From Bosea sp. AS-1 (lineage in GTDB: Bacteria > Pseudomonadota > Alphaproteobacteria > Rhizobiales > Beijerinckiaceae): DNA of 64,000 nucleotides. The stretch lies in the NCBI RefSeq assembly GCF_002220095.1, contig NZ_CP022372.1:2266501-2330500 (forward strand), written 5' to 3'. The notes under the pieces are model-generated. The model ran no database searches. It saw only the letters and a list, made by a program, of their open reading frames with translations, and was not told the origin of the DNA. The position numbers and the translations under genes were made by a program. Positions 42,815-50,778 of this stretch are shown piece by piece. Within the stretch, counting starts at the first letter, position 1; the number at the start of each line of letters is the position of its first letter.

Positions 42815-43360
42815 CTATCCGATCCGAATTCGTTCTGGCGTGAGAAAGGAATACGGAGGCACGATAAGGTTTTTAGGTGCCGGCCTTCGCCGCACGCGGC
42901 CGAGGGCATCGTAGACTGACCCATGGCAGGGGCAGAACCAGCCACCGTAGTCGCCGCGAGGATCTCCGGTCTTCTGTCCGAGCGGGATGCATCCGAGGTG
43001 AGTGCACACTCCGACGACGATCAGCCATTCTGGGGTCTGCAATCGGGCTGCGACGGGTTCAGGATCCAATAGCGCGGACACGTCATCGGTCTGATCGCCA
43101 GCGATCTGCTCGGCCGTCCTTCGGACGATGAATACTGGCCGCCCCCGCCACTGCACGGTGATGCGTTGGCCCGACTCGATCGGAGCGAGATCGAATTCAG
43201 CGCTTGCCAACGCAACGGTGTCGGCCGTTGGCTGGAAGCTGGCTACGAGCGGCCACATTGCGGCTGCTGTACCCGTGGCGCCGGCGACGCCGGTGGTCAA
43301 ATAGAGAAAGTCGCGCCGGGTCGGCGTGCCGCCCGGTCGTGTCGATAGTTGGTCCATCAT
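42815..43360 (-). CDS. Orphan Rieske iron-sulphur protein (PetA-like)
   Basis: 181 aa from ATG 43360. Tat-type signal TRRDFLYLTTGVAG with the single membrane helix of UQCR Rieske subunits. Cluster ligands CTHLGC and CPCHGS are complete, with the disulphide cysteines; the C-terminal PPYSFL is typical. Cytochrome b and c1 genes, which normally follow petA, are missing here. It may swap into the host bc1 complex or serve another electron path such as arsenite oxidation. Confidence 0.85.
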   Translation of the reverse strand: MMDQLSTRPGGTPTRRDFLYLTTGVAGATGTAAAMWPLVASFQPTADTVALASAEFDLAPIESGQRITVQWRGRPVFIVRRTAEQIAGDQTDDVSALLDPEPVAARLQTPEWLIVVGVCTHLGCIPLGQKTGDPRGDYGGWFCPCHGSVYDALGRVRRRPAPKNLIVPPYSFLTPERIRIG

Positions 43361-43485
43361 GGTCGCACCGTTCACCGCCCGCCGCTGCGAGCAGATTGCA
43401 ACGTTTAGCTCGATCAACCAGACACGATGCAGGAAGAACGAGCTTGTACTGATGGCAATTCTGGCACGATCGTTTGGCTTCGTCT

Positions 43486-43502
43486 GTTACAGTTGGTTAC
43501 AG
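43486..43502. promoter_or_regulatory. Tandem GTTACAG half-sites upstream of the Rieske gene
   Basis: GTTACAG-TTG-GTTACAG, two direct copies 10 bp apart, a spacing used by OmpR-family dimers. The half-site resembles the arms of GTTACAATTTGTAAC near the porin. The Rieske start is 126 bp away. Confidence 0.35.
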
Positions 43503-43532
43503 ACTCGTTCCCGACCGGTTGCGGGTTCGATG

Positions 43533-44048
43533 TCAGCGTTTGAGAATGTCGCGGCTTAGCCAGTAGACGTAGCTGCGCGCCAGGTTGGCGATGCGCGCTT
43601 TCTCATTCTCGGGTTCGTACCATGCTCCGCCGGAGCTCGATGGCAAGGCGAGAAGCTGCGGATGACGGCTGATGATATCACCCCGTGCGCCTATGACCAG
43701 CGCCTCGCCCTCCAAGTAGTCGGTATCACCTCCGCCGCCGCTTCCGTGACCGCCCCTCGATCCGCGCCCGACGTAGGACGACAGCGCCAGGCTGGTGATG
43801 CGGACAATCAACCTCCTATGATCAAAACCCGTAGGAAAGGCGATGTGGAGCTCCGCGGTCACCGCCGAGCGGAGCCATTCGGCCGCCGGTCCTAGCCCCA
43901 GTGAGCGCAACCGCTCGACGTCGACTGAATAGGAAGGCGTCGAAGCGCCCGGGTAACGGGGAGCAGCGTTCACGGCTGTCGCGACAGATGACACCCCGAC
44001 GGCTGACGCGGCGGCGATGAAAAACTGGCGGCGGGAAATTGAGGTCAC
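43533..44048 (-). CDS. Tat-exported protein of unknown function
   Basis: 171 aa from GTG 44048, preferred because GGAGGGG lies just before it; an in-frame ATG at 44063 gives five more residues. Tat signal SISRRQFFIAAASA with cleavage near VNA. Mature domain about 140 residues with a Gly-rich loop (GRGSRGGHGSGGGG). No catalytic pattern recognised. An FNR-like site sits upstream. Confidence 0.6.
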   Translation of the reverse strand: MTSISRRQFFIAAASAVGVSSVATAVNAAPRYPGASTPSYSVDVERLRSLGLGPAAEWLRSAVTAELHIAFPTGFDHRRLIVRITSLALSSYVGRGSRGGHGSGGGGDTDYLEGEALVIGARGDIISRHPQLLALPSSSGGAWYEPENEKARIANLARSYVYWLSRDILKR

Positions 44049-44099
44049 AGACCCCTCCATCATTGATGGCCACCGCCCGAGGCGGAAAGTCGTCGGCCT

Positions 44100-44113
44100 T
44101 TGAGCTAGATCAA
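44100..44113. promoter_or_regulatory. FNR/FixK-like box upstream of the Tat protein gene
   Basis: TTGAGCTAGATCAA, one base off the TTGAT-N4-ATCAA consensus. Centre about 58 bp before GTG 44048. It shares the CTAG core with the site at 24158-24169. Confidence 0.4.
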
Positions 44114-44458
44114 TGACCGATATGAGATTACGAGCATGCGCTTGCTTTCCGCTGCCGTGAAGTGACGGTTTTCACATAGCTCAATTGGAGGCGAGACTTG
44201 GCGAGCGGTGCGAATTGAACTGCAGCCGGCAGAGGGATTGCTGGAACCGTTCAGTTCTTGAAGTTCCGGGCTTGAACTGGTCGATTTGAGAGATTGGCCA
44301 GCGATTGACGATGCTTTTTAGGGCCTGGGTGACCATCGAAAGTATCTCAGCTATCGAAGAGGTGTCTCCGGCGCCGGTCCGGCAAACGACCGTCTGACGG
44401 TCACATTTCGATTTGTCCGTATCGCTAGCTTTTCGATGGGAAAGCGGACATCGTCCGG
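44114..44458. other. Intergenic region, no gene seen
   Basis: 345 bp between the Tat protein promoter and the recombinase remnant. No gene, RNA or repeat could be recognised. It may mark the joint of an old insertion, given the decayed recombinase next to it. Confidence 0.4.
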
Positions 44459-44803
44459 GTGATCGAGAAAACGGACCGGACGGCGATGGTGTCGGTCGGC
44501 TATGCGCGGGTTTCGACAGGCGAACAGTATCTGTCGCTGCGGAGCGACGCCCTAAGTGCTGCCGGGTGCAAGCGCGTTTTTCAAGCTCAGGCTTCCGGCG
44601 TGCTCGCCAGCTTCCGCTCGCTGACCGACAACATCGATACGACTAGCCTGGGGCGGGCGCCTCGTCTTCCGCCTGTGCGAGCATTCGCGCAATTCGAGCG
44701 GGACCTGATTAAAGAGCGGACGCGGGCCGGGCTGCTTGCCGCGGCCGCGCGCGGCAGACGAGGCGGTCGTCAGTCGGTGGTCACACCGGACAAGCTCGAA
44801 TAG
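44459..44803 (+). pseudogene. Decayed serine recombinase (Tn3-resolvase/invertase family)
   Basis: The reading frame gives 114 aa, against about 185 normally. VGYARVSTGEQYLSL holds the catalytic Ser region, but the chain then jumps from AAGCKRVFQAQASG to FRSLTDNIDTT, losing the DRLGR-type arginine segment, and a second jump shortens the centre before FAQFERDLIKERTRAGL. It ends at VVTPDKLE, before the HTH domain. Two internal deletions and a lost C-terminus make it inactive. Confidence 0.8.
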
Positions 44804-44909
44804 GCAAAATGCCATATTGCCGCCGGGATCGCGATACGCGAAGCTGCTGCTCGTATTAAGGGCAGGAAGACGGCTCTTTACAAGCATTTGCATCAGAACG
44901 CTAGAATTG

Positions 44910-46220
44910 ATGGGCCGGATTGCGATGGGCGACGAGAATTGGCAAGCTGAGCTGATTAGACATTGGCGCGTCGATCCGGTCGGAACCTATCGTAATTGGT
45001 TCTTATGGGACGAGCGAATAAAGAATTTTCGCTCGATCCGCCGCGGAATCCAGGCTGTCGTTGCCGAAGTTCGCGATGACCGCTTCGGCAATGCCTATCG
45101 TGGCTCATCCTTGGAAACCGTTCTGGATTCTATTGCCGAACAGCGGCAGGTTTTCAAAGGCGCGGACCATGCTTTTATGTGGAAACCGAAGCTTCGTATC
45201 CCCGACATCTATGAGGATCGCGATAATCAGGTCGCTTTTGGGCGCTTTCTCGATACGTGCGTCTGCTGCTCGACTGAACCTGAAGTTTTGAGCGCGATTC
45301 ATACCATCGATCGACAGGGGATCAAAGGCCTTGGGCCCTCGGCCGCAAATCTTTTGTATTTCCTGCACCCGACGCTGGCGCCTCCATTTAATACCGCGAT
45401 CGTGCGCGGCTACAACGCTTTAACGGGCGCAAGGGTCAAGCTAGGGCGGTGGGACGAATACCTTGCGATGCGCCAGGGCATGCTGCGGTTCAACTCGCAC
45501 CACCGGTCGCTGTTCTCCAACGATCTGGGCGCGGTCGCCGCTTTCCTGTTCGATATCGGGATGGGGCGCTATCCAATTCCGGGTTCGGATGGGGAAGTTT
45601 CTTCGATGGAACTCTGGCGTGCGGATCTTGAACAGGTTCGCGCCGACTCGGCTGCTGCGAGAAAGAACGAATCGGCGGCTCGTGAAGCCGATCACACACA
45701 TACCGAGATCCAAGGCTGGCTCAGAGATCTCGGTCTGTCCCTTGGGTACCAGGTGTGGATCGCTGCAAACGATGCCAGCCGACTTTATGGCGGCGGCAAG
45801 CTCGCCGATGGCTGCCTCCTCGACCTTCCCCGGCCTCTTGCAAGCAATGGCGCGGCAGAAGCGATCAGGCTCATAGACGTATTGTGGCTCGACAGCAGCA
45901 CCGGTTTCGTCGCGGCCGCTTACGAAGTCGAGCATACCACGAGCATCTATTCGGGAATCGTCCGTATGCTCGATCTGGCGCTGGGCATGGCGGGTGATAC
46001 GACCCGGAATTTTTTCCTGGTCGCTCCCGACGACCGGGAGAGTGAAGTCCGCGCACAATTTGGACGCCCGGCTTTCGCAAAGGTCGCTGATCTGGATTTG
46101 CGCTATCTGCCCTATAGCGAGTTGCGCCAACATCGCGAAGCGATCACGCGCTTTGGAACGGGCCTGAAGGGCATGCTTGCGATTGCTCGCCCCTTGACCG
46201 GATTTTTGCCGCCGGCCTGA
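44910..46220 (+). CDS. Predicted PD-(D/E)XK-type restriction-endonuclease-like protein
   Basis: 436 aa from ATG 44910 (44925 also possible). Residues about 1-230 are helical with IKGLGPSAANLLYFLHPTLAPPFNTAIVRGYNAL, a helix-hairpin-like stretch. Residues about 300-390 look like a nuclease core: LIDVLWLD, then AAYEVEHTTSIYSGIVRMLDL, with Asp and Glu spaced as in PD-(D/E)XK sites (E-V-E in place of E-X-K). No methyltransferase is adjacent. Role in DNA defence is inferred; no experimental relative is known to me. Confidence 0.55.
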   Translation: MGRIAMGDENWQAELIRHWRVDPVGTYRNWFLWDERIKNFRSIRRGIQAVVAEVRDDRFGNAYRGSSLETVLDSIAEQRQVFKGADHAFMWKPKLRIPDIYEDRDNQVAFGRFLDTCVCCSTEPEVLSAIHTIDRQGIKGLGPSAANLLYFLHPTLAPPFNTAIVRGYNALTGARVKLGRWDEYLAMRQGMLRFNSHHRSLFSNDLGAVAAFLFDIGMGRYPIPGSDGEVSSMELWRADLEQVRADSAAARKNESAAREADHTHTEIQGWLRDLGLSLGYQVWIAANDASRLYGGGKLADGCLLDLPRPLASNGAAEAIRLIDVLWLDSSTGFVAAAYEVEHTTSIYSGIVRMLDLALGMAGDTTRNFFLVAPDDRESEVRAQFGRPAFAKVADLDLRYLPYSELRQHREAITRFGTGLKGMLAIARPLTGFLPPA

Positions 46221-46285
46221 CTGCCTTTGCGCGAGCGAATGGCGCTATCGGGTTGGTTAACATCGGACGGCCATTTCTACGGCAG

Positions 46286-47227
46286 TCACCGCCGCAATGG
46301 GCTGATCTTGGCGAGATCGTTCCGGATCGTCGTTGCGGCGACGCCGGCCTGACCCATGGCATGGCTGATCTGGTCGAGCCCCAGTACGAGGTCGCCTGCT
46401 GCATAGAGGCCTTTGACGCTCGTTCTTTGGTGTGGATCGACGATTGGGCAGCCATTCTTAGTCGCGCGGGCGCCTATGGCGATCGCGAGTTCCGACCGTG
46501 CCATCGTCCCGAGTGCGGCATAAATGCTGGAAAACGCCCCGGGTCCGCCTGGCATGCTCACCTCAATCCATTCCGAATGCAGAGAATATGCAAGGCACGG
46601 CCCGGCGAGGAGCTTGACGCCTGCGGCGTCGGCTCGGGCTCGCTCTTCGTCGTCGAGCCGATGCTCGCCATCGGGAGCGATGAGGCTTACGTTGGCGGTA
46701 TAGCTCCTCAAAAACTCCGCTTCTGCGAGGCCGGATTGACCGGTCCCGATCACGGCGACAGATCGGTCGGTAACTTCGTAGCCGTCGCAAATCGGACAGT
46801 AGCGCAAAAGCCCGCGTTGGACGGCTTCGTCGTGTAGGCTTTCCGACAGACCCTGGGGGCGCCGGTTAAAAACACCGCTTGCCAGAAGGACAGTTTGCGC
46901 CAAAATCGGCCTCTCGCTGCTGCTGGCGATGAATGTCCCGTCGTCGGCCACGTCGAGTGACGCGATCATCCCGGTCTCGAACACGACGCCATACTTGGTC
47001 GCTTGAGCCCGCATGCGTGAAAGCAGCTCGACGCCGCTGATTCCGGCTGGAAATCCGGCATGGTTGTGTGTCGTTGGGATCATCGCAGCACGTCCATCGC
47101 CCGCATCGACGACCAAAGCAGAAAGATGAAAGCGCGCCAGATAAATTGCTGCGGTGAGCCCGGCCGGTCCGCCACCGATGATAAGGCAATCGAACAATTC
47201 GGGGGGCGAAGGAGACAAGACGGACAT
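46286..47227 (-). CDS. Thioredoxin-reductase-like FAD/NAD(P) oxidoreductase
   Basis: 313 aa from ATG 47227 with GGAG at a fair distance. FAD motif LIIGGGPAGLTAAIYLARF, redox pair CPIC in RYCPICDGYE, and the second nucleotide motif VIGTGQSGLAEAEFL; C-terminal GLYAAGDLVLGLDQISHAMGQAG. Family members reduce thioredoxin or related thiols. No thioredoxin gene is adjacent. In this island it may help supply reductant to thioredoxin-linked ArsC. Confidence 0.85.
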   Translation of the reverse strand: MSVLSPSPPELFDCLIIGGGPAGLTAAIYLARFHLSALVVDAGDGRAAMIPTTHNHAGFPAGISGVELLSRMRAQATKYGVVFETGMIASLDVADDGTFIASSSERPILAQTVLLASGVFNRRPQGLSESLHDEAVQRGLLRYCPICDGYEVTDRSVAVIGTGQSGLAEAEFLRSYTANVSLIAPDGEHRLDDEERARADAAGVKLLAGPCLAYSLHSEWIEVSMPGGPGAFSSIYAALGTMARSELAIAIGARATKNGCPIVDPHQRTSVKGLYAAGDLVLGLDQISHAMGQAGVAATTIRNDLAKISPLRR

Positions 47228-47283
47228 GTCCGTAACTCCAGACTTTAATACCGTTGTCGCGGAAGTGATTGGCAGCTCGATCG

Positions 47284-47430
47284 TCAACGCTTCCTAGAGC
47301 GCTGCACCGCCGACCGGAGTCCATGACGGCGCAACACTCTCAGGGCAACCAAGAATATGGTCAGACAGTTCGCCGCGGCGAGCGCCGAGAGGATTGTGAT
47401 CTCACGATAGTCCAGCCTGTCTCGAGCCAT
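47284..47430 (-). CDS. Possible 48-aa single-span membrane protein
   Basis: Start ATG at 47428-47430, stop at 47284-47286. It has a hydrophilic start (MARDRLDYRE), one hydrophobic helix (ITILSALAAANCLTIFLVAL) and a basic end (RVLRRHG), a regular small-membrane-protein layout. It lies upstream of the reductase on the same strand. No homology known; the evidence is composition only. Confidence 0.35.
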   Translation of the reverse strand: MARDRLDYREITILSALAAANCLTIFLVALRVLRRHGLRSAVQRSRKR

Positions 47431-47512
47431 GGCTCTGGTATGGCATGGAGCAGCGCTTGACTACACATTGCCCGGGAGCGGGCCGTCATTGTACGAGCGT
47501 CGATCAGCAATT

Positions 47513-47827
47513 TCAGCCAGAAGCATCGACACTGGGCGTTTCCAGTTCGGCGCGTTGGGCGTGCGAGGCTCGTTCCGCGAAGCGGGTCATGTATTCGTCC
47601 AGATTGAACCGACGCTTTAAGCCGATTCCGTCTTCATCATGGATAAATTCAATTCCGTTTGTAACAAAAACCGACCGGATCCGGGTTTTTGTTTCTGGTC
47701 TGACGCGGCCCGCTGTCTCAAAATCGCTGATCGTCCTTTGAGCGACGTGAACCTTCCGGCTAAGCTGTTTGATGCTCCAGCCCATCATTGCACGCGCGAC
47801 GCGACATTGTTCACTATTCATCTTCAA
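47513..47827 (-). CDS. XRE-family HTH regulator
   Basis: 104 aa. Cro/C1-type HTH: CRVARAMMGWSIKQLSRKVHVAQRTISDFE, residues about 8-40, then the GRVRPETKTRIRSVFVTNGIEFIHDEDGIGLKRR segment common in plasmid and island regulators. The target is unknown; no toxin gene is beside it. Confidence 0.75.
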   Translation of the reverse strand: MKMNSEQCRVARAMMGWSIKQLSRKVHVAQRTISDFETAGRVRPETKTRIRSVFVTNGIEFIHDEDGIGLKRRFNLDEYMTRFAERASHAQRAELETPSVDASG

Positions 47828-47907
47828 ACCCTCAACGAGACGGTTTGCGCTTAAGGTGAGTTGGGAAGCGGTTCGTCAGCCGCCTGAATGGGCAACCCAA
47901 AGCAGAA

Positions 47908-47933
47908 GGGTCCTCGGCCGAGGCCGAGGACCC
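47908..47933 (-). terminator. Porin gene terminator
   Basis: GGGTCCTCGGCC-GA-GGCCGAGGACCC, a 12-bp perfect stem, 8 bp past the porin stop. On the minus strand it is followed by TTCTGCTTT. Confidence 0.75.
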
Positions 47934-47940
47934 CCGTGCA

Positions 47941-49245
47941 TTAGAAGTCGCGCTGAACCCTCAGACGAGCCGAGACGGCGTCGCTCGAAGCCAAGGTGAA
48001 GGCGCCACCGCGGTTGATGTCCGCGACGCGACCCTTGGGATCGAGTTTCGTGTAGAGAACCTCAACACCGATATCGAGGCCGCTGACCGGCGACCAGATC
48101 AGGTTGGAGCCGATCCGGTATTCCTTGAAGTCGGTGACGTTCGTGCTCGAGGCATTCTCGACGTTGAGATACGACCCGAACAGGGTCTGCCGGACGGCTG
48201 GAGTCCAGTAATGCAGAAGTGCCGCCGTCAGAGCATAGCCGCGCGTCTTCTTGAGCGTGGCGGTGGTAGCGCTGTTCGGGATGGCGACGGCGTCGAACGC
48301 GTTCACGAGCACGCCGCCGATCTGAACGGGATTGTTGTTGGTGAAGCTCCCGTAGGTGCCGGCGCCGAGATAGCTGGAAGCTCCTTCGGCATAAACGCCC
48401 TGCAGCCAGAAGACATCGCCCTGGGCCAACATCGGCAGGTTGAATTTCAGGCCAGCCAGGCCGGCAAAGCCATACTCCGTGTCGAGCTTGACGCTGGTGT
48501 TGCCGCTGGCGGTGGTGATCTGGTGGACCGCACCCGACAGCTGGGCGGAACCCCAGCCCTGCGTGATGTTGAGATTGGCGACGATATCAGGCATCCGGTT
48601 GCCGCCGGTCGAAACCGTCGGGCCGAAGGGGACATTGTCGAAGGTGTTGAAGCGGCGCTCAGCACCGTCTTCCGCCGAGAGCGTGGCACTGAAGCCGCCG
48701 CCGAAATTCGCGGTGTAAGCGAACAGTTGCGTTGACGAGTCGGGACCGCGCAGCAGGCCCCAGTTCAGGTCATTGGCATAGAAGTCGAAGAACGACTGGG
48801 CGCGACCGGCCGTGATCGGGCCGAACTGGATGAAGGCCTTGTCGAGGAAGGTCGTGTTCGAGGCGCTGACCGTCTGGAAAGTGGCGTAGGGAACGCGGTA
48901 CGGGCCACTATCGCGGTTGATGTCGTAACGAATGAACGCGCGCAGGGTGCCGTACGCGGTCGCGGTGCGCGTATCGATGTTCAACCGGCCGCGAGCACGG
49001 AAGCCAGACGCATCGACGTTCCGACTATAAGGTTGATCAAACATGTACTCGGCCCTGACGCGGCCACCGATCCTCAAGCACGTGTCCGTGCCGGGGATGT
49101 AGAAGAAGCCGGCGCCATAGGCGGTGCAAACGCGGACATACTCGACCGGGGCGCTCTTGCGCGAGGGCAGATCGGCAGCGCCGGCACTGGTGGCGACGGC
49201 GAGGGCTGCCGTAGCCATGCCCAATGCTGAAACGAAGCTCTTCAT
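47941..49245 (-). CDS. Alphaproteobacterial porin (Omp2b-like)
   Basis: 434 aa from ATG 49245 with GGAGG. Signal peptide to AGA near residue 23, then DLPSRKSAPVEYVRVCTAYGAGFFYIPGTDTCLRIGGRVRAEY, the mark of the Porin_2 family, with two conserved Cys. Beta-barrel ends in the C-terminal Phe (LRVQRDF). Upstream there are three TGTGA-type dyads and one cop-box-like palindrome, so control is unusually rich. Confidence 0.93.
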   Translation of the reverse strand: MKSFVSALGMATAALAVATSAGAADLPSRKSAPVEYVRVCTAYGAGFFYIPGTDTCLRIGGRVRAEYMFDQPYSRNVDASGFRARGRLNIDTRTATAYGTLRAFIRYDINRDSGPYRVPYATFQTVSASNTTFLDKAFIQFGPITAGRAQSFFDFYANDLNWGLLRGPDSSTQLFAYTANFGGGFSATLSAEDGAERRFNTFDNVPFGPTVSTGGNRMPDIVANLNITQGWGSAQLSGAVHQITTASGNTSVKLDTEYGFAGLAGLKFNLPMLAQGDVFWLQGVYAEGASSYLGAGTYGSFTNNNPVQIGGVLVNAFDAVAIPNSATTATLKKTRGYALTAALLHYWTPAVRQTLFGSYLNVENASSTNVTDFKEYRIGSNLIWSPVSGLDIGVEVLYTKLDPKGRVADINRGGAFTLASSDAVSARLRVQRDF

Positions 49246-49333
49246 CAATACCTCCAATTGAATTGGTCTTTGCCTGGCTGAGTCTTTTGATTCAACCGGA
49301 TGGAATTGGTATTGATCGCAATAAGTCTCGACG

Positions 49334-49347
49334 GTGAAAATATTCAC
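49334..49347. promoter_or_regulatory. Crp-type site 1 upstream of the porin
   Basis: GTGAAAATATTCAC, that is GTGA-N6-TCAC. It lies 89 bp upstream of the porin ATG, nearest of three such dyads. Confidence 0.6.
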
Positions 49348-49387
49348 ATTTTGATGTAGAGTCATAACGCGTGGTAATTTCGACACT

Positions 49388-49401
49388 GTGAAAAATTTCA
49401 C
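49388..49401. promoter_or_regulatory. Crp-type site 2 upstream of the porin
   Basis: GTGAAAAATTTCAC with a T before it gives TGTGA-N6-TCACT. Fifty-four bases from site 1. Confidence 0.6.
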
Positions 49402-49412
49402 TTTATAGAGGT

Positions 49413-49426
49413 GTGAAGATTTTCAC
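49413..49426. promoter_or_regulatory. Crp-type site 3 upstream of the porin
   Basis: GTGAAGATTTTCAC, preceded by T (TGTGA). Twenty-five bases from site 2, and two bases from the cop-box-like palindrome. Confidence 0.6.
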
Positions 49427-49428
49427 CT

Positions 49429-49443
49429 GTTACAATTTGTAAC
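49429..49443. promoter_or_regulatory. Cop-box-like palindrome in the porin upstream region
   Basis: GTTACAATTTGTAAC, a 15-bp palindrome with one central base. It matches 33397-33411 in 14 of 15 positions. Confidence 0.5.
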
Positions 49444-50030
49444 TTGAGTTGGCGTGATCTGATCTTACCGTCACTCCTTCGGGGTGGGGCGATTGAACGA
49501 GATGGCGCATTTTTCTGAGACCGATAATTTGTCAAACGAGAGGAAGATCGCGGCAATTGACCACATCTTGGACCAGTCTTTGTTGCCTCTTGGCTCGCGA
49601 TGGGAAAATGAAGCGGCATCATCTGGCGTATGGGTGCAAGAACAAACCGCATTTCTTCCCATTCGCGTGAAGGAGAGTGGGCCTGATAGGCGACAGAAAT
49701 TCCTAGAGCTGGCTGCGTTTAGCATTGCCGGCTACTTTTCTTTGGACCTAGTCTTTCCAGTGCGCGGCGCAATTTTGTCGAAAGCCACCTCTTTCCGAAA
49801 TTGTCTGTGCGCTGCCTCCCTCTATCGCGCCAAAGCATCTGCTGGGTCAGTCGAATGGCCTCGGTAGGAAAATTGGTGATGGGACACACGGCTGTCTCGC
49901 CCGCTCCACGATGCATTGGGAGGACAGGGTCATTCCGTTCGATATTGTGGGAAGAGATATTCGCAGCGCCGCAGTCAGCTGCGCCGCTTCGGTCGCTTCG
50001 TCCTTCGTCGGCGCCCCACGAGCGGCGGCC
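49444..50030. other. Long spacer between porin and Crp/Fnr gene, no gene assigned
   Basis: 587 bp. A frame 49484-49867 (127 aa) begins with ATG but has no recognisable domain and overlaps frames on the other strand, so it is not called as a gene. The region should hold the promoter of the Crp/Fnr gene; no clear -35/-10 pair was found. It could also carry an unrecognised leader RNA. Confidence 0.35.
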
Positions 50031-50711
50031 ATGTTGACGGCGGCTCAACCGGCGATGGCTATTCAACTTCCGGGCTTACTCGTGAGCGGCCGTTTCCCGA
50101 GGCGACAGTTCGCCAAGGGGGCTTTCATCAAGCAGCCCGACGACAAGACAGATCACATCTACCTGATCGAGACAGGAAAGGTGGTTACGTTCTTTCTTGG
50201 CCCTCAAGGGCATGATGTTTCATTCCTTGAACTAGGGTCGGGAGATTTCGTTGGAGATTTGTCGGCCTTTGGCAGCGACGAGCCTGCGACCTATTTCCAA
50301 GCCATGGAGGATACTGTTGCGCTCGTCCTGAACCAGGGACAGTTCCTCGAAGAATTGCGCAACTTGCCAGAGTTCGCCGAACTCGTGGCGAAAACGCTCT
50401 GTAGCCGTTTGCGCTTGATGAAGCAGCTCTACATCGAGAGCAAACTGCTACCGATGAAGACGCGACTCTATGCGGACCTGATCCGTCACGGCGTCCGGGA
50501 CGGGCAGGGACGGCTGTGCATTTCGCCGATGCCGACGCATGCGGAGGTGGCGCGCAGAATCGCGTCCCAGCGAGAGACCGTCACGAGGCATTTAAGCCAG
50601 CTGGCAAAGCAAGGTGTGATCGATAGTTCGCACGGGTTCATTGTTATCACCGGCGAAGCGTATTTGCGTTCCGAAATCAGCAAGGCCCTCGGCGTCATCG
50701 AATGGCAATGA
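50031..50711 (+). CDS. Crp/Fnr-family transcription regulator
   Basis: 226 aa from ATG 50031 (the frame stays open to 49911; start not certain). Cyclic-nucleotide-binding-type barrel (residues about 20-130: IYLIETGKVVTFFL, LGSGDFVGDLSAFG), long dimer helix, and winged HTH. The recognition helix ASQRETVTRHLSQL matches Crp at its three base-contacting positions (R, E and R in RETVxR), which predicts TGTGA half-sites. No N-terminal Cys cluster of Fnr type is present. Four such sites lie around it. Confidence 0.85.
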   Translation: MLTAAQPAMAIQLPGLLVSGRFPRRQFAKGAFIKQPDDKTDHIYLIETGKVVTFFLGPQGHDVSFLELGSGDFVGDLSAFGSDEPATYFQAMEDTVALVLNQGQFLEELRNLPEFAELVAKTLCSRLRLMKQLYIESKLLPMKTRLYADLIRHGVRDGQGRLCISPMPTHAEVARRIASQRETVTRHLSQLAKQGVIDSSHGFIVITGEAYLRSEISKALGVIEWQ

Positions 50712-50730
50712 CAGAAATTTTTCCGTAGTT

Positions 50731-50746
50731 TGTGAGTTTCTTCACA
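50731..50746 (+). promoter_or_regulatory. Perfect Crp-type site downstream of the Crp/Fnr gene
   Basis: TGTGAGTTTCTTCACA, both half-sites exact (TGTGA-N6-TCACA). A TAGTAT -10 element follows at 50767-50772, so the site centre is about 40 bp before the expected start, the class II position. Confidence 0.6.
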
Positions 50747-50778
50747 GAGCTCGTTGAGCAAGATGCTAGTATCGAAAT

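Noticed and set aside
49484..49867. 127-codon frame between the porin and Crp/Fnr genes
   Set aside because: No domain, no strong ribosome site, and overlapping frames on the other strand; left as unassigned spacer.
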